A stretch of DNA of 6,023 nucleotides from an uncultured Clostridia bacterium (lineage in GTDB: Bacteria > Bacillota_A > Clostridia > UMGS1840 > HGM11507): the NCBI GenBank assembly GCA_934403665.1, contig CAKRUL010000096.1, forward strand, positions 1 to 6,023. The letters run 5' to 3'. Shown here one piece after another: positions 1 through 5,454 of the stretch (position 1 is the first letter of the stretch; each line of letters begins with the position of its first letter). The notes beneath the pieces are model-generated. The model was not told the origin of the DNA. It worked only from the letters and a program-made list of their open reading frames with translations, and did no database searches. The position numbers and the translations under genes were made by a program.

Positions 1-608
1 ACATAAACCTTTCGGTTGTGTCCGGCAACCACAATGTCGTCGTCAAAGCATTTGCAGATTTCGCCCGGAATGCTGGAAACATCCATGTCGCATTCACAGC
101 AGCAGCTGTCAGACTTGTCAACGATTTTTGCGTTCAGCGCAATGGGGTCAACCACTTCCACGATTGCTTTGGGCAGATTTGTTTTGACACATTCTGCGAT
201 ATCGGAATCATTGGGGCGATATTTGGACGAAAAGATTTTGGCATTTCCTTCGGAACCGAAAAGAATAATCTTTTTGTCGAAGGTTGCCAGCCCTTCCACC
301 AATACGGGTCTGCCGCAGCCGGTGAACACATCCAGATATACCTTGAAGAAGTATTTTAAATCCACCGTATAGAAGCCCTTGTTAAAAGGTACCGGTTCCA
401 CATCGGTGTAAACCCAGATGATTTCGGCTTTCCGGAATTTCACGTTGATTGCCCGATCGACGATCTCCTGGCCGCAGACTGTCAGGAACACTCTAAGATC
501 CTCAAGGCAGTCCTTTTCCTTACAAGCGTCATAAACTTTATCCGTATGTATACAGACCTTGTCTCGGATGGATGAGTTGTTTCCGTTCGGATTACATTTA
601 TCAGCCAT
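1..608 (-). CDS. Cysteine-rich conserved hypothetical protein (3' end outside window)
   Basis: The minus strand is open from an ATG at 608-606 to the left edge, giving 202 residues beginning MADKCNPNGNNSSIRDKVCI; the C-terminus is missing. Three ATGs cluster at 615-606, but the two upstream ones run into a stop after a few codons. The one at 608 lies 9 bases after a GGAGG (complement of 618-622), which settles the start. There is no signal peptide or membrane segment, so it is probably cytosolic. I count 13 cysteines, including a CCCEC cluster at 169-173 and a CxC at 185-187. The middle (about 50-125) alternates hydrophobic and charged residues like a beta-rich domain. It resembles a family of unnamed Clostridia proteins I recall only as hypothetical. 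Its cysteine content and a possible SigK-type promoter would suit a late sporulation or coat role, but that is inference. The gene is divergent from the symporter. Confident it is a gene; function unknown. Confidence 0.85.
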   Translation of the reverse strand, partial: MADKCNPNGNNSSIRDKVCIHTDKVYDACKEKDCLEDLRVFLTVCGQEIVDRAINVKFRKAEIIWVYTDVEPVPFNKGFYTVDLKYFFKVYLDVFTGCGRPVLVEGLATFDKKIILFGSEGNAKIFSSKYRPNDSDIAECVKTNLPKAIVEVVDPIALNAKIVDKSDSCCCECDMDVSSIPGEICKCFDDDIVVAGHNRKVY

Positions 609-632
609 GCATCATAACCTCCATTTAAAATT

Positions 633-660
633 GATATAGAGAGATTCGTCTCAATCTCAA
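633..660 (-). promoter_or_regulatory. Candidate sigma-A-type promoter for the cysteine-rich protein gene
   Basis: On the minus strand TTGAGA (complement of 655-660) is followed after 16 bases by TATATC (complement of 633-638). The -10 box ends 24 bases before the ATG at 608, leaving just enough room for the Shine-Dalgarno. Both boxes are imperfect, and it competes with the SigK-like match a little further upstream. Confidence 0.35.
641..658. repeat. Perfect inverted repeat GAGATT-N6-AATCTC
   Basis: Six-base arms at 641-646 and 653-658 are exact reverse complements around a 6-base spacer. The left half also contains GAGA-TTCG-TCTC (641-652), a small alternative hairpin. The repeat lies between the -35 and -10 of the sigma-A-like promoter and at the start of the transcript from the SigK-like one. 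It is therefore well placed for an operator or a 5' stem-loop. No regulator is identified. Confidence 0.4.
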
Positions 661-663
661 TAA

Positions 664-690
664 TATCATATGACAAAATCCGCTATAAGT
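664..690 (-). promoter_or_regulatory. Candidate SigK-type (late mother-cell) promoter
   Basis: On the minus strand CATATGATA (complement of 664-672) fits the CATAnnnTA -10 core of SigK promoters. An AC dinucleotide (complement of 689-690) lies 16 bases upstream, as the -35 core requires. Transcription would start near 657 and give a leader of about 50 bases. The motif is short and the region is AT-rich, so a chance match is quite possible. Confidence 0.3.
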
Positions 691-754
691 GACTATTTTT
701 TATCCCCCTTTCCAAATTGTTTTCCAAGGAAGCAAACGTCTCTGAAAAAAAGTC

Positions 755-783
755 TTTCCTTTTCTGCCAAAGTGTGATAAAAT
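755..783 (+). promoter_or_regulatory. Candidate promoter of the symporter gene
   Basis: TAAAAT at 778-783 matches five of six bases of the TATAAT -10 consensus, and an upstream TG at 773-774 may help. TTTCCT at 755-760, 17 bases upstream, is a weak -35, so an activator may be needed. Start of transcription would be near 790, giving a leader of about 80 bases that contains the two hairpins listed next. Confidence 0.4.
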
Positions 784-796
784 GCTTTTTGTAGTA

Positions 797-810
797 CGCA
801 CTTTTGTGCG
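797..810 (+). promoter_or_regulatory. 5' stem-loop or operator CGCAC-TTTT-GTGCG
   Basis: A perfect five-pair stem (797-801 with 806-810) closes a TTTT loop about six bases after the predicted transcription start of the symporter gene. As DNA it is also a palindrome just downstream of the promoter, the usual place for a repressor site. A similar element, ACGCA-TCTT-TGCGT, sits at nearly the same place in front of the phosphorylase gene at 2600-2613. The pairing is directly visible; a role as operator or as transcript-stabilising hairpin is inferred. Confidence 0.5.
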
Positions 811-840
811 GGTAGGGTCTCTATCCGGCTCGGATAGGGT
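810..840 (+). promoter_or_regulatory. Leader hairpin with two alternative pairings
   Basis: CTATCC (821-826) pairs perfectly with GGATAG (832-837) around a GGCTC loop, and 819-820 with 838-839 add two more pairs including one G-U. The same CTATCC can instead pair with GGGTAG (810-815), with one G-U. That would disturb the preceding hairpin, which uses base 810. The two partners belong to near-identical 9-mers, GGGTAGGGT (810-818) and GGATAGGGT (832-840). Only four T follow, so this is not a convincing terminator. It matches no riboswitch class I recognise. Confidence 0.4.
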
Positions 841-872
841 TTTCATGAAACAAGAGAAGGACGGTAGGTAAC

Positions 873-2399
873 ATGGTACAGACAGTATCAATCGTAGCAT
901 TATGTCTTTTTGCGGTTCTGATGATTGCAGTCGGCATCGTCAGCGCCCGGCAAACAAAAACAATGGATGGCTTCCTGCTCGGAGGCCGAAAAATCGGGGC
1001 GTGGGTTTCCGCCTTTGCGTACGGCACCTCTTATTTTTCCGCAGTCATTTTTGTGGGATATGCGGGAAAACACGGTTGGGACATCGGCTTTGCAAGCCTC
1101 TGGATCGGGATCGGAAATGCCGTGCTGGGCTGCCTGTTGGCATGGCTTTTGCTGGCAAAACGCACACGCTCTATGACACATACCTTGAATGTGAAAACAA
1201 TGCCGGAGTTTTTTGAAGCACGTTATCAATGCACCGGTATGAAAATATATGCGGCCATTATTATTTTCGTCTTTTTGGTGCCGTATTCCGCAGCGGTTTA
1301 CAAGGGGCTCGGCTCCATGTTTCATGCGGTTTTCCCGTCGGTTTCGGTGACAGTTTGGATTCTGATTGTAGCGGTTCTGACGGCGGTTTACCTGGTTTTG
1401 GGCGGCTATGTGGCAACGGCTTACACCGATTTTATCCAAGGGATTATTATGATATTCGGTGTGCTTGCAATGGTGATTGCGGTCGTGAGAAATCCGGCGG
1501 TCGGCGGCTTTTCTGCCGGCATTGAAAAGATTAAGGCGATCGACCCCATGCTGACCAATGTGTGGGGCGGCGATAACTGGAAATTTTTATGCACGAATAT
1601 CCTGCTTACCAGCTTCGGCACCTGGGGATTGCCGCAGATGGTGAACAAATATTATGCGATTAAGGATGAAAAGGCAATCCGCACGGCGACCGTGGTTTCC
1701 ACCCTGTTTGCTTTTGTGATCGGGTGCGGCGCTTATTTCATCGGTTCGCTTTCCCGTTTGGTTTTGAACAATCAGCTTCCGCAGGGAGGGCATGATGCCG
1801 TCATCCCGTCCATGCTGATGCAGGCTTTGGGCGGCGACAATCTGGTGACAAATATCATCCTTGCCGTGATTCTGCTTCTGTTGCTTTCCGCTTCGATGTC
1901 TACACTGGCATCGGTGGTTCTGACCTCGTCATCGGCAATCTCGGTGGATTTGATCCCCACAGTCAAAAAGAACTATTCCGCAAAGCATCAGATGGCGCTG
2001 ACGCGTTTTCTGTGCTTCCTCTTTGTCGGGCTTTCGTTTTGGTTTGCCACAATGAATCTGGCAATCATCGTATCGATCATGTCCTTCTCCTGGGGCGTGG
2101 TGTCCGGCTGCTTTATCGGGCCTTACCTTTGGGGCATCTATTCCAAAAAGATCACCAAGGCAGGCGCATGGGCAGGCATGATCGGCGGACTGGTAACGGT
2201 CGGCGGTATGCTGTTGTTTGATATCCTGAAAGGTCTGCCGCTTGCCGGCGGTTTGGCTGCCGCGTTCAAAGCGGCAAGCGCCAATGCTCCGGTATATGGG
2301 GTCGTGGCGATGGCGGTCTCCCTGGTGATTGTGCCGCTTGTCAGCAAAGTGACCCGAAAGATGCCGGAGGCATATATGGAACAGGTTTTTAAGAATTAA
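873..2399 (+). CDS. Sodium:solute symporter, SSS family
   Basis: A 508-residue inner-membrane protein with about 13 hydrophobic helices, roughly at 5-23, 45-63, 73-94, 124-144, 157-178, 186-205, 238-256, 272-294, 323-347, 377-395, 397-423, 430-452 and 474-491. This is the usual length and topology of Na+/solute symporters related to PutP and vSGLT. Visible family marks are FLLGGRKIG (34-42), GGYVATAYTDFIQG (177-190) and SASMSTLAS (339-347), where S343 and T344 align with the PutP Na+ ligands S340 and T341. The PutP Na+-site aspartate D55 aligns with Y54 (GTSYFS), so this is not a proline permease of the PutP type. Substrate unknown; the phosphorylase next door makes a sugar or glycoside plausible. 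The start is forced: an in-frame TGA at 846-848 precedes it and no other start codon lies between. The Shine-Dalgarno (GAAGGA, 856-861) is 11 bases away and weak. It forms its own transcription unit. Confidence 0.93.
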   Translation: MVQTVSIVALCLFAVLMIAVGIVSARQTKTMDGFLLGGRKIGAWVSAFAYGTSYFSAVIFVGYAGKHGWDIGFASLWIGIGNAVLGCLLAWLLLAKRTRSMTHTLNVKTMPEFFEARYQCTGMKIYAAIIIFVFLVPYSAAVYKGLGSMFHAVFPSVSVTVWILIVAVLTAVYLVLGGYVATAYTDFIQGIIMIFGVLAMVIAVVRNPAVGGFSAGIEKIKAIDPMLTNVWGGDNWKFLCTNILLTSFGTWGLPQMVNKYYAIKDEKAIRTATVVSTLFAFVIGCGAYFIGSLSRLVLNNQLPQGGHDAVIPSMLMQALGGDNLVTNIILAVILLLLLSASMSTLASVVLTSSSAISVDLIPTVKKNYSAKHQMALTRFLCFLFVGLSFWFATMNLAIIVSIMSFSWGVVSGCFIGPYLWGIYSKKITKAGAWAGMIGGLVTVGGMLLFDILKGLPLAGGLAAAFKAASANAPVYGVVAMAVSLVIVPLVSKVTRKMPEAYMEQVFKN

Positions 2400-2415
2400 C
2401 AGGGTTTTGACCATC

Positions 2416-2468
2416 AAAATGCGGCTGTCTCAAAAAACAAATTGAAAGACAGCCGCATTTTTCTTTTT
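2416..2468 (+). terminator. Strong intrinsic terminator after the symporter gene
   Basis: A perfect 15-pair stem (2416-2430 with 2447-2461) with a 16-base loop runs into TTTTTCTTTTT. It begins 17 bases after the symporter stop and should separate that unit from the phosphorylase gene. The A-run on the 5' arm could give weak termination on the other strand, but no minus-strand gene needs it. Confidence 0.9.
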
Positions 2469-2540
2469 ACAACGGACAAATGGCGCAAAGCAAGAGACTT
2501 TGAAGTTTTCCCTCCTTTTTGATGATTTGAAAAAACACAG

Positions 2541-2566
2541 AAATCAAAAAAAAATTCTCTTGATTT
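2541..2566. repeat. Inverted repeat AAATCAA-N12-TTGATTT over the -35 box
   Basis: Seven-base arms at 2541-2547 and 2560-2566 are exact reverse complements. The right arm contains the -35 hexamer of the phosphorylase promoter, so a protein bound here would compete with RNA polymerase. The arms are AT-rich and next to an A9 run, so chance is a real alternative. Confidence 0.3.
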
Positions 2567-2588
2567 TGAAGCATTGTTTTAGTATGAT
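2560..2588 (+). promoter_or_regulatory. Sigma-A-type promoter of the phosphorylase gene
   Basis: TTGATT (2560-2565) and TATGAT (2583-2588) are separated by 17 bases, close to consensus. Transcription should start near 2595, giving a leader of about 47 bases. The preceding terminator at 2416-2468 means the gene depends on this promoter. Confidence 0.75.
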
Positions 2589-2599
2589 TGTAAGGAAAG

Positions 2600-2613
2600 A
2601 CGCATCTTTGCGT
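2600..2613 (+). promoter_or_regulatory. 5' stem-loop or operator ACGCA-TCTT-TGCGT
   Basis: A perfect five-pair stem (2600-2604 with 2609-2613) closes a TCTT loop about five bases after the predicted transcription start, 11 bases beyond the -10 box. It resembles the element at 797-810 in sequence, loop and placement. The stem lies well upstream of the Shine-Dalgarno and would not hide it. Confidence 0.45.
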
Positions 2614-2629
2614 GCGAAAAAAACAATTT

Positions 2630-2635
2630 AGGAGG
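2630..2635 (+). promoter_or_regulatory. Shine-Dalgarno AGGAGG that fixes the phosphorylase start
   Basis: A full-consensus site six bases before the ATG at 2642. It rules out the in-frame GTG at 2612, which would lie inside the leader hairpin and place the Shine-Dalgarno within the coding region. Confidence 0.85.
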
Positions 2636-2641
2636 AATCGT

Positions 2642-5203
2642 ATGACATTGGAACAATCGATACAACAGATACAGAACCAGGTAAAGGAACTGCGTAAAAA
2701 CACGCAGATGGCAGAAAAAAACAAATTGCCGGGGAACACTTATTTTTTGCCGGACGAATCGGCGCTCTGTCTGCCGCGCGGAGACGGAGAAGCACGCTAT
2801 CCATACAGCCATGACGGATTCACTCTGTGGGCAGGCGCCTCCGGCACGATGTATGCCGGTGAAAGCACTTTCACTGTTTTTCAGCAGATGACGGAAGGCA
2901 ATGAACCGAAAATCGCCTTCTTTGCCGGTTTTGAAAAGGAGAACGGCAGCTTTGAACCCATTTCTTTGCTGGGCGTTCCTGCGCATACCCCGGCATTGGA
3001 ATTGCAGAGATATACCGTTTATACCCCAAGCGCAGTTTACTATTTCACCGAAACCGAAAGAGCGGACTTTGCCGTGCGGGTCTTCATGACAGAGGAGAAA
3101 GAGATTTTCTTTTCCGTTCATGCGGTCAATAAACTGGACAAACCGCTGAAGCTGTATTTGTCCTCCTATTGGAATCCTTTGCTGATATACGGCGAGAACG
3201 ACAATGCGATTTTGCGCTGGTATCGGTCATGCCGTGCGACGGAGGGCGGCTTTTCGTTTTCCACCACTCAATACATCAGCCGGAACGTTACCTTGTCCAA
3301 CTACGGCATCCTCAATAAATATGGAAGCAACATTCTGTCCAGCGAGCAAACGACCTCCCGGATCAACTTCATGGGAGGGAAAAACAGCAGCTTTGCCGCG
3401 GCGAAGCATCTCTATACCGGAACCTTTGAACATCCGGTTCCCGTTTGCGGTTTTTCGGATATCGCAATCGCCGGAGATTTGAGTCACTATGAGCTGGAGG
3501 CAAGCAGCACCCTGCGCCTTGATTTTCGCTGCGCCGTAACACATCACAAAGAAGAAACGGCAGCTATGTGCGCAAAAAAATACCTTCCGCAGGAAATAGA
3601 CGCAAAGCTGGAAACGCTGAAAAAACAAGATCAACAGCATCACGAAAAATTACAGTTCCGCTTCAGCACATTTGAGGACGGAAGCATTCGGGAAAACGTA
3701 TTCAATGTTTTTCTGAATTATACCAAACGGCAAATCGAGTTGTGCGCTTTGGGAAAGAACTACGCCGGCGACCTGCTGGGCGTGCGGGATGTGATGCAGC
3801 AGCTGGAAGCATTGGTGTTATGGCGTCCGGAAGCCTGTGCGGATAAAATTCTGGAAACCCTCTCCTACACCGCTCCAAACGGAAGATGTCCCCGGCAGTA
3901 TTCCATTCCTGCCGAAGGCGCAGTTCCGAAAATGGACCTTCGCCCCTATATCGATCAAGGCGTGTGGGTCATCTCCACGATTGCAACCTATCTGCGTTAC
4001 ACGAAGGACTTTGCTTTTCTGAAACGCACCTGCGGCTATTATGACATTGTGGATGAGGATTCCAATTTGGTGCGCAAATCGAATTTGGAAGACACCGTGC
4101 TGGATCATATGCTGAACATTATGAACTATTTGCTTTCCAAACGGGATATGGAGCAAACAAAATGCGTGCGCGCCTTGTTCGGCGACTGGAACGACGCGCT
4201 GGATGGGTTAGGGGTTTCCTCCGATCCCAAGAAAAAATACGGCACCGGTGTGAGCGTGATGGCAACCTTGCAGGTTTATCAGAACCTGGAAGAGATGACA
4301 GAACTCTTATCCTTGCTGGATTGCAAACAATACGCAGATACCATTGCAGAATATGAAAAAGCAAAAGAAGAGATCGCAGAAGGCTTGAAAAAATACGCGA
4401 TTGTAAAGAACGAAGAAGGGCGAATCCATATCCTGCACGGCTGGGGAGACAAACGCTCCTATCTGGTCGGAGGCTTTTCCGACCCGGACGGAGCGGAGCG
4501 TTACGGGCTGACCGCCAGCGCTTTTTGGGTGTTATCCGGCCTTTATCAGGGGGAGGAATCCATCCGTCAAGCGATTTTAGAAACCTATCGCCATCTGGAT
4601 TCCAAATACGGTCTGATGACATTTGACAAACCCTTTGCGCCAAAGACGCCGGGCGTGGGACGGATCGGTGATCTTCCGGCAGGAACGGCGGAAAACGCCG
4701 CCGCCTATATCCATGGAAGCATGTTTGGAATCGCCTCCCTTTTCAAAATGGGGGAAAGCGCGCAGGCATGGAAACAGCTTGCAAAATCCATTCCGATTAC
4801 CCATGCCAATGTCAGTTTAACGCCTTTTGTGATGCCGAATTCTTATTGTTATAATGAAACCCTTGGAATTGACGGGCAATCCATGGGCGACTGGCATACC
4901 GGAAGCGCAAACGTATTGCTCAAGACATTGATGCGCTATGCCATCGGCATAGAACCGCAATTTGACGGCGTGATGCTTCAGCCGGCGGCAAGCATGCCGG
5001 TGAAAGCATTTGAGGTGCAGCTGGAAATACGGGGCTGTGCCATCCATTACAGCTATCGCAATGAAGGAACCGGTCAACGCCGCTTCTTGATAGACGGCAA
5101 AGAGCAAACGGCAGCATATGACCCGGTGATGCGGCTTCCGCGTCTGAAAATTTCAGATGAAGCATTCCGTGCGCCTGCCCTGCGCATAGAAGTGCTTGAT
5201 TAG
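2642..5203 (+). CDS. GH94-type glycoside phosphorylase (cellobiose phosphorylase-like)
   Basis: An 853-residue protein without signal peptide or membrane helix, so probably cytosolic. GH94 enzymes use phosphate to split a beta-glucoside, releasing glucose 1-phosphate (or the GlcNAc equivalent) with inversion. The layout fits: a short amphipathic, possibly coiled-coil N-terminus (about 1-30), a beta-sandwich (about 30-310), a helical linker, an (alpha/alpha)6 barrel (about 365-770) and a C-terminal beta segment. Barrel motifs are GVRDVMQQ (380-387), YIDQGVW (436-442), GDWNDAL (514-520; D518 is the likely general acid), ENAAAYIHG (684-692) and HTGSA (752-756). The last two resemble the phosphate-binding His and Thr-Gly regions of the family. 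The usual FRDxxQD and DDxLW motifs read VRDVMQQ and DQGVW here, so cellobiose should not be assumed. The protein is longer than typical cellobiose phosphorylases (about 800 residues). It has its own promoter and terminator. Fold and class are fairly sure, substrate is not. Confidence 0.9.
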   Translation: MTLEQSIQQIQNQVKELRKNTQMAEKNKLPGNTYFLPDESALCLPRGDGEARYPYSHDGFTLWAGASGTMYAGESTFTVFQQMTEGNEPKIAFFAGFEKENGSFEPISLLGVPAHTPALELQRYTVYTPSAVYYFTETERADFAVRVFMTEEKEIFFSVHAVNKLDKPLKLYLSSYWNPLLIYGENDNAILRWYRSCRATEGGFSFSTTQYISRNVTLSNYGILNKYGSNILSSEQTTSRINFMGGKNSSFAAAKHLYTGTFEHPVPVCGFSDIAIAGDLSHYELEASSTLRLDFRCAVTHHKEETAAMCAKKYLPQEIDAKLETLKKQDQQHHEKLQFRFSTFEDGSIRENVFNVFLNYTKRQIELCALGKNYAGDLLGVRDVMQQLEALVLWRPEACADKILETLSYTAPNGRCPRQYSIPAEGAVPKMDLRPYIDQGVWVISTIATYLRYTKDFAFLKRTCGYYDIVDEDSNLVRKSNLEDTVLDHMLNIMNYLLSKRDMEQTKCVRALFGDWNDALDGLGVSSDPKKKYGTGVSVMATLQVYQNLEEMTELLSLLDCKQYADTIAEYEKAKEEIAEGLKKYAIVKNEEGRIHILHGWGDKRSYLVGGFSDPDGAERYGLTASAFWVLSGLYQGEESIRQAILETYRHLDSKYGLMTFDKPFAPKTPGVGRIGDLPAGTAENAAAYIHGSMFGIASLFKMGESAQAWKQLAKSIPITHANVSLTPFVMPNSYCYNETLGIDGQSMGDWHTGSANVLLKTLMRYAIGIEPQFDGVMLQPAASMPVKAFEVQLEIRGCAIHYSYRNEGTGQRRFLIDGKEQTAAYDPVMRLPRLKISDEAFRAPALRIEVLD
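2859..2874. promoter_or_regulatory. cre-like palindrome inside the phosphorylase gene
   Basis: The 16 bases form a palindrome with seven-base arms, GTGAAAG-CA-CTTTCAC. The inner 14 (2860-2873) match the CcpA consensus TGWAANCGNTNWCA at all but one defined position, the central G being A. Internal cre sites in early coding sequence can act as roadblocks in Firmicutes. The bases also encode GESTFT, so protein constraint could explain part of the pattern. Confidence 0.35.
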
Positions 5204-5234
5204 CCGACAGCTTTTTATCGTGACAATGTTTCAG

Positions 5235-5268
5235 AGAGGTGCAAAAAAAGTTTTTGCACCTCTTTTTT
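5235..5268 (+). terminator. Intrinsic terminator of the phosphorylase gene
   Basis: A 13-pair stem, AGAGGTGCAAAAA (5235-5247) with its exact complement (5251-5263), has a three-base loop and ends in T6 (5263-5268). It begins 31 bases after the stop codon and is strong. Confidence 0.92.
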
Positions 5269-5297
5269 GTATCTTTTCTTGTTGACCAAAAAGTCTA

Positions 5298-5309
5298 ATG
5301 CTTAAGCAT
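5298..5309. repeat. Perfect 12-bp palindrome ATGCTTAAGCAT
   Basis: An uninterrupted palindrome in the non-coding stretch 5204-5454, just after a TTGACC (5282-5287) that could serve as a -35 box, although no well-spaced -10 follows. It could be a small operator or chance. Confidence 0.3.
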
Positions 5310-5388
5310 ATTTTCAGTTCTTACTCTTGATTGGGAAAATAGGATACAAAGCAAGCAGAATCAGATGGAAGAAAGGACAGAGGGTAAT

Positions 5389-5427
5389 GGACAGAGAACA
5401 TTGCGCATTGTGCGCTGTTCTTTGTTC
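5389..5427 (+). ncRNA. Long hairpin; possible small RNA or Cys-rich leader peptide region
   Basis: Bases 5389-5400 pair with 5416-5427, and GCGCA (5403-5407) with TGCGC (5411-5415). This gives 17 pairs, two of them G-U, a two-base TT bulge and a TTG loop. A second hairpin with a T6 tail follows at 5434-5452. The phosphorylase terminator lies upstream, so the pair of hairpins needs its own plus-strand transcript, yet no good promoter is visible between 5270 and 5380. An ATG at 5387, 9 bases after AAGGA, opens a frame reading MDREHCALCAVLCSVACRRH with four Cys codons across the hairpins. The frame continues antisense into the next gene, so a complete short peptide gene is not evident. Small RNA, attenuator remnant and dispersed intergenic repeat are all open. 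Confidence 0.3.
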
Positions 5428-5433
5428 TGTTGC

Positions 5434-5452
5434 GTGCCGCAGGCACTTTTTT
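5434..5452 (+). terminator. Orphan plus-strand terminator
   Basis: GTGCC (5434-5438) pairs with GGCAC (5442-5446) around GCA, followed by T6 (5447-5452). The stem is short but GC-rich. Its U-tract serves plus-strand transcription only. The converging minus-strand gene ends at 5455 and gains a hairpin but no U-tract from it. Confidence 0.5.
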
Positions 5453-5454
5453 AT

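Noticed and set aside
16..372. Plus-strand open frames of 118 and 113 codons at the left edge
   Set aside because: They are antisense to the cysteine-rich gene, which has a good Shine-Dalgarno and sensible protein composition; the plus frames lack both.
784..872. Known riboswitch or T-box in the symporter leader
   Set aside because: No T-box sequence or recognisable aptamer core; the leader is short, and only local hairpins can be supported.
900..1439. Minus-strand open frame of 179 codons within the symporter gene
   Set aside because: His/Arg/Cys-rich translation typical of an antisense shadow, no Shine-Dalgarno, and the sense strand is a clear SSS transporter.
873..2399. Naming the symporter putP
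   Set aside because: Overall PutP-like topology, but the Asp55 equivalent is Tyr and nothing in the context concerns proline.
1929..2417. Minus-strand open frame of 162 codons
   Set aside because: Shadow of the symporter's 3' half; composition is not protein-like and it begins inside the terminator hairpin.
2612..2641. GTG at 2612 as an upstream start for the phosphorylase
   Set aside because: It lies in the leader hairpin and would put the consensus AGGAGG inside the coding region; the ATG at 2642 is correctly spaced.
2579..3121. Minus-strand open frame of 180 codons over the phosphorylase start
   Set aside because: It runs through the phosphorylase promoter and leader, and the sense frame is a recognised family.
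4119..4643. Minus-strand open frame of 174 codons
   Set aside because: Arg/Ser/Pro-rich shadow of the phosphorylase barrel, covering the GDWND motif.
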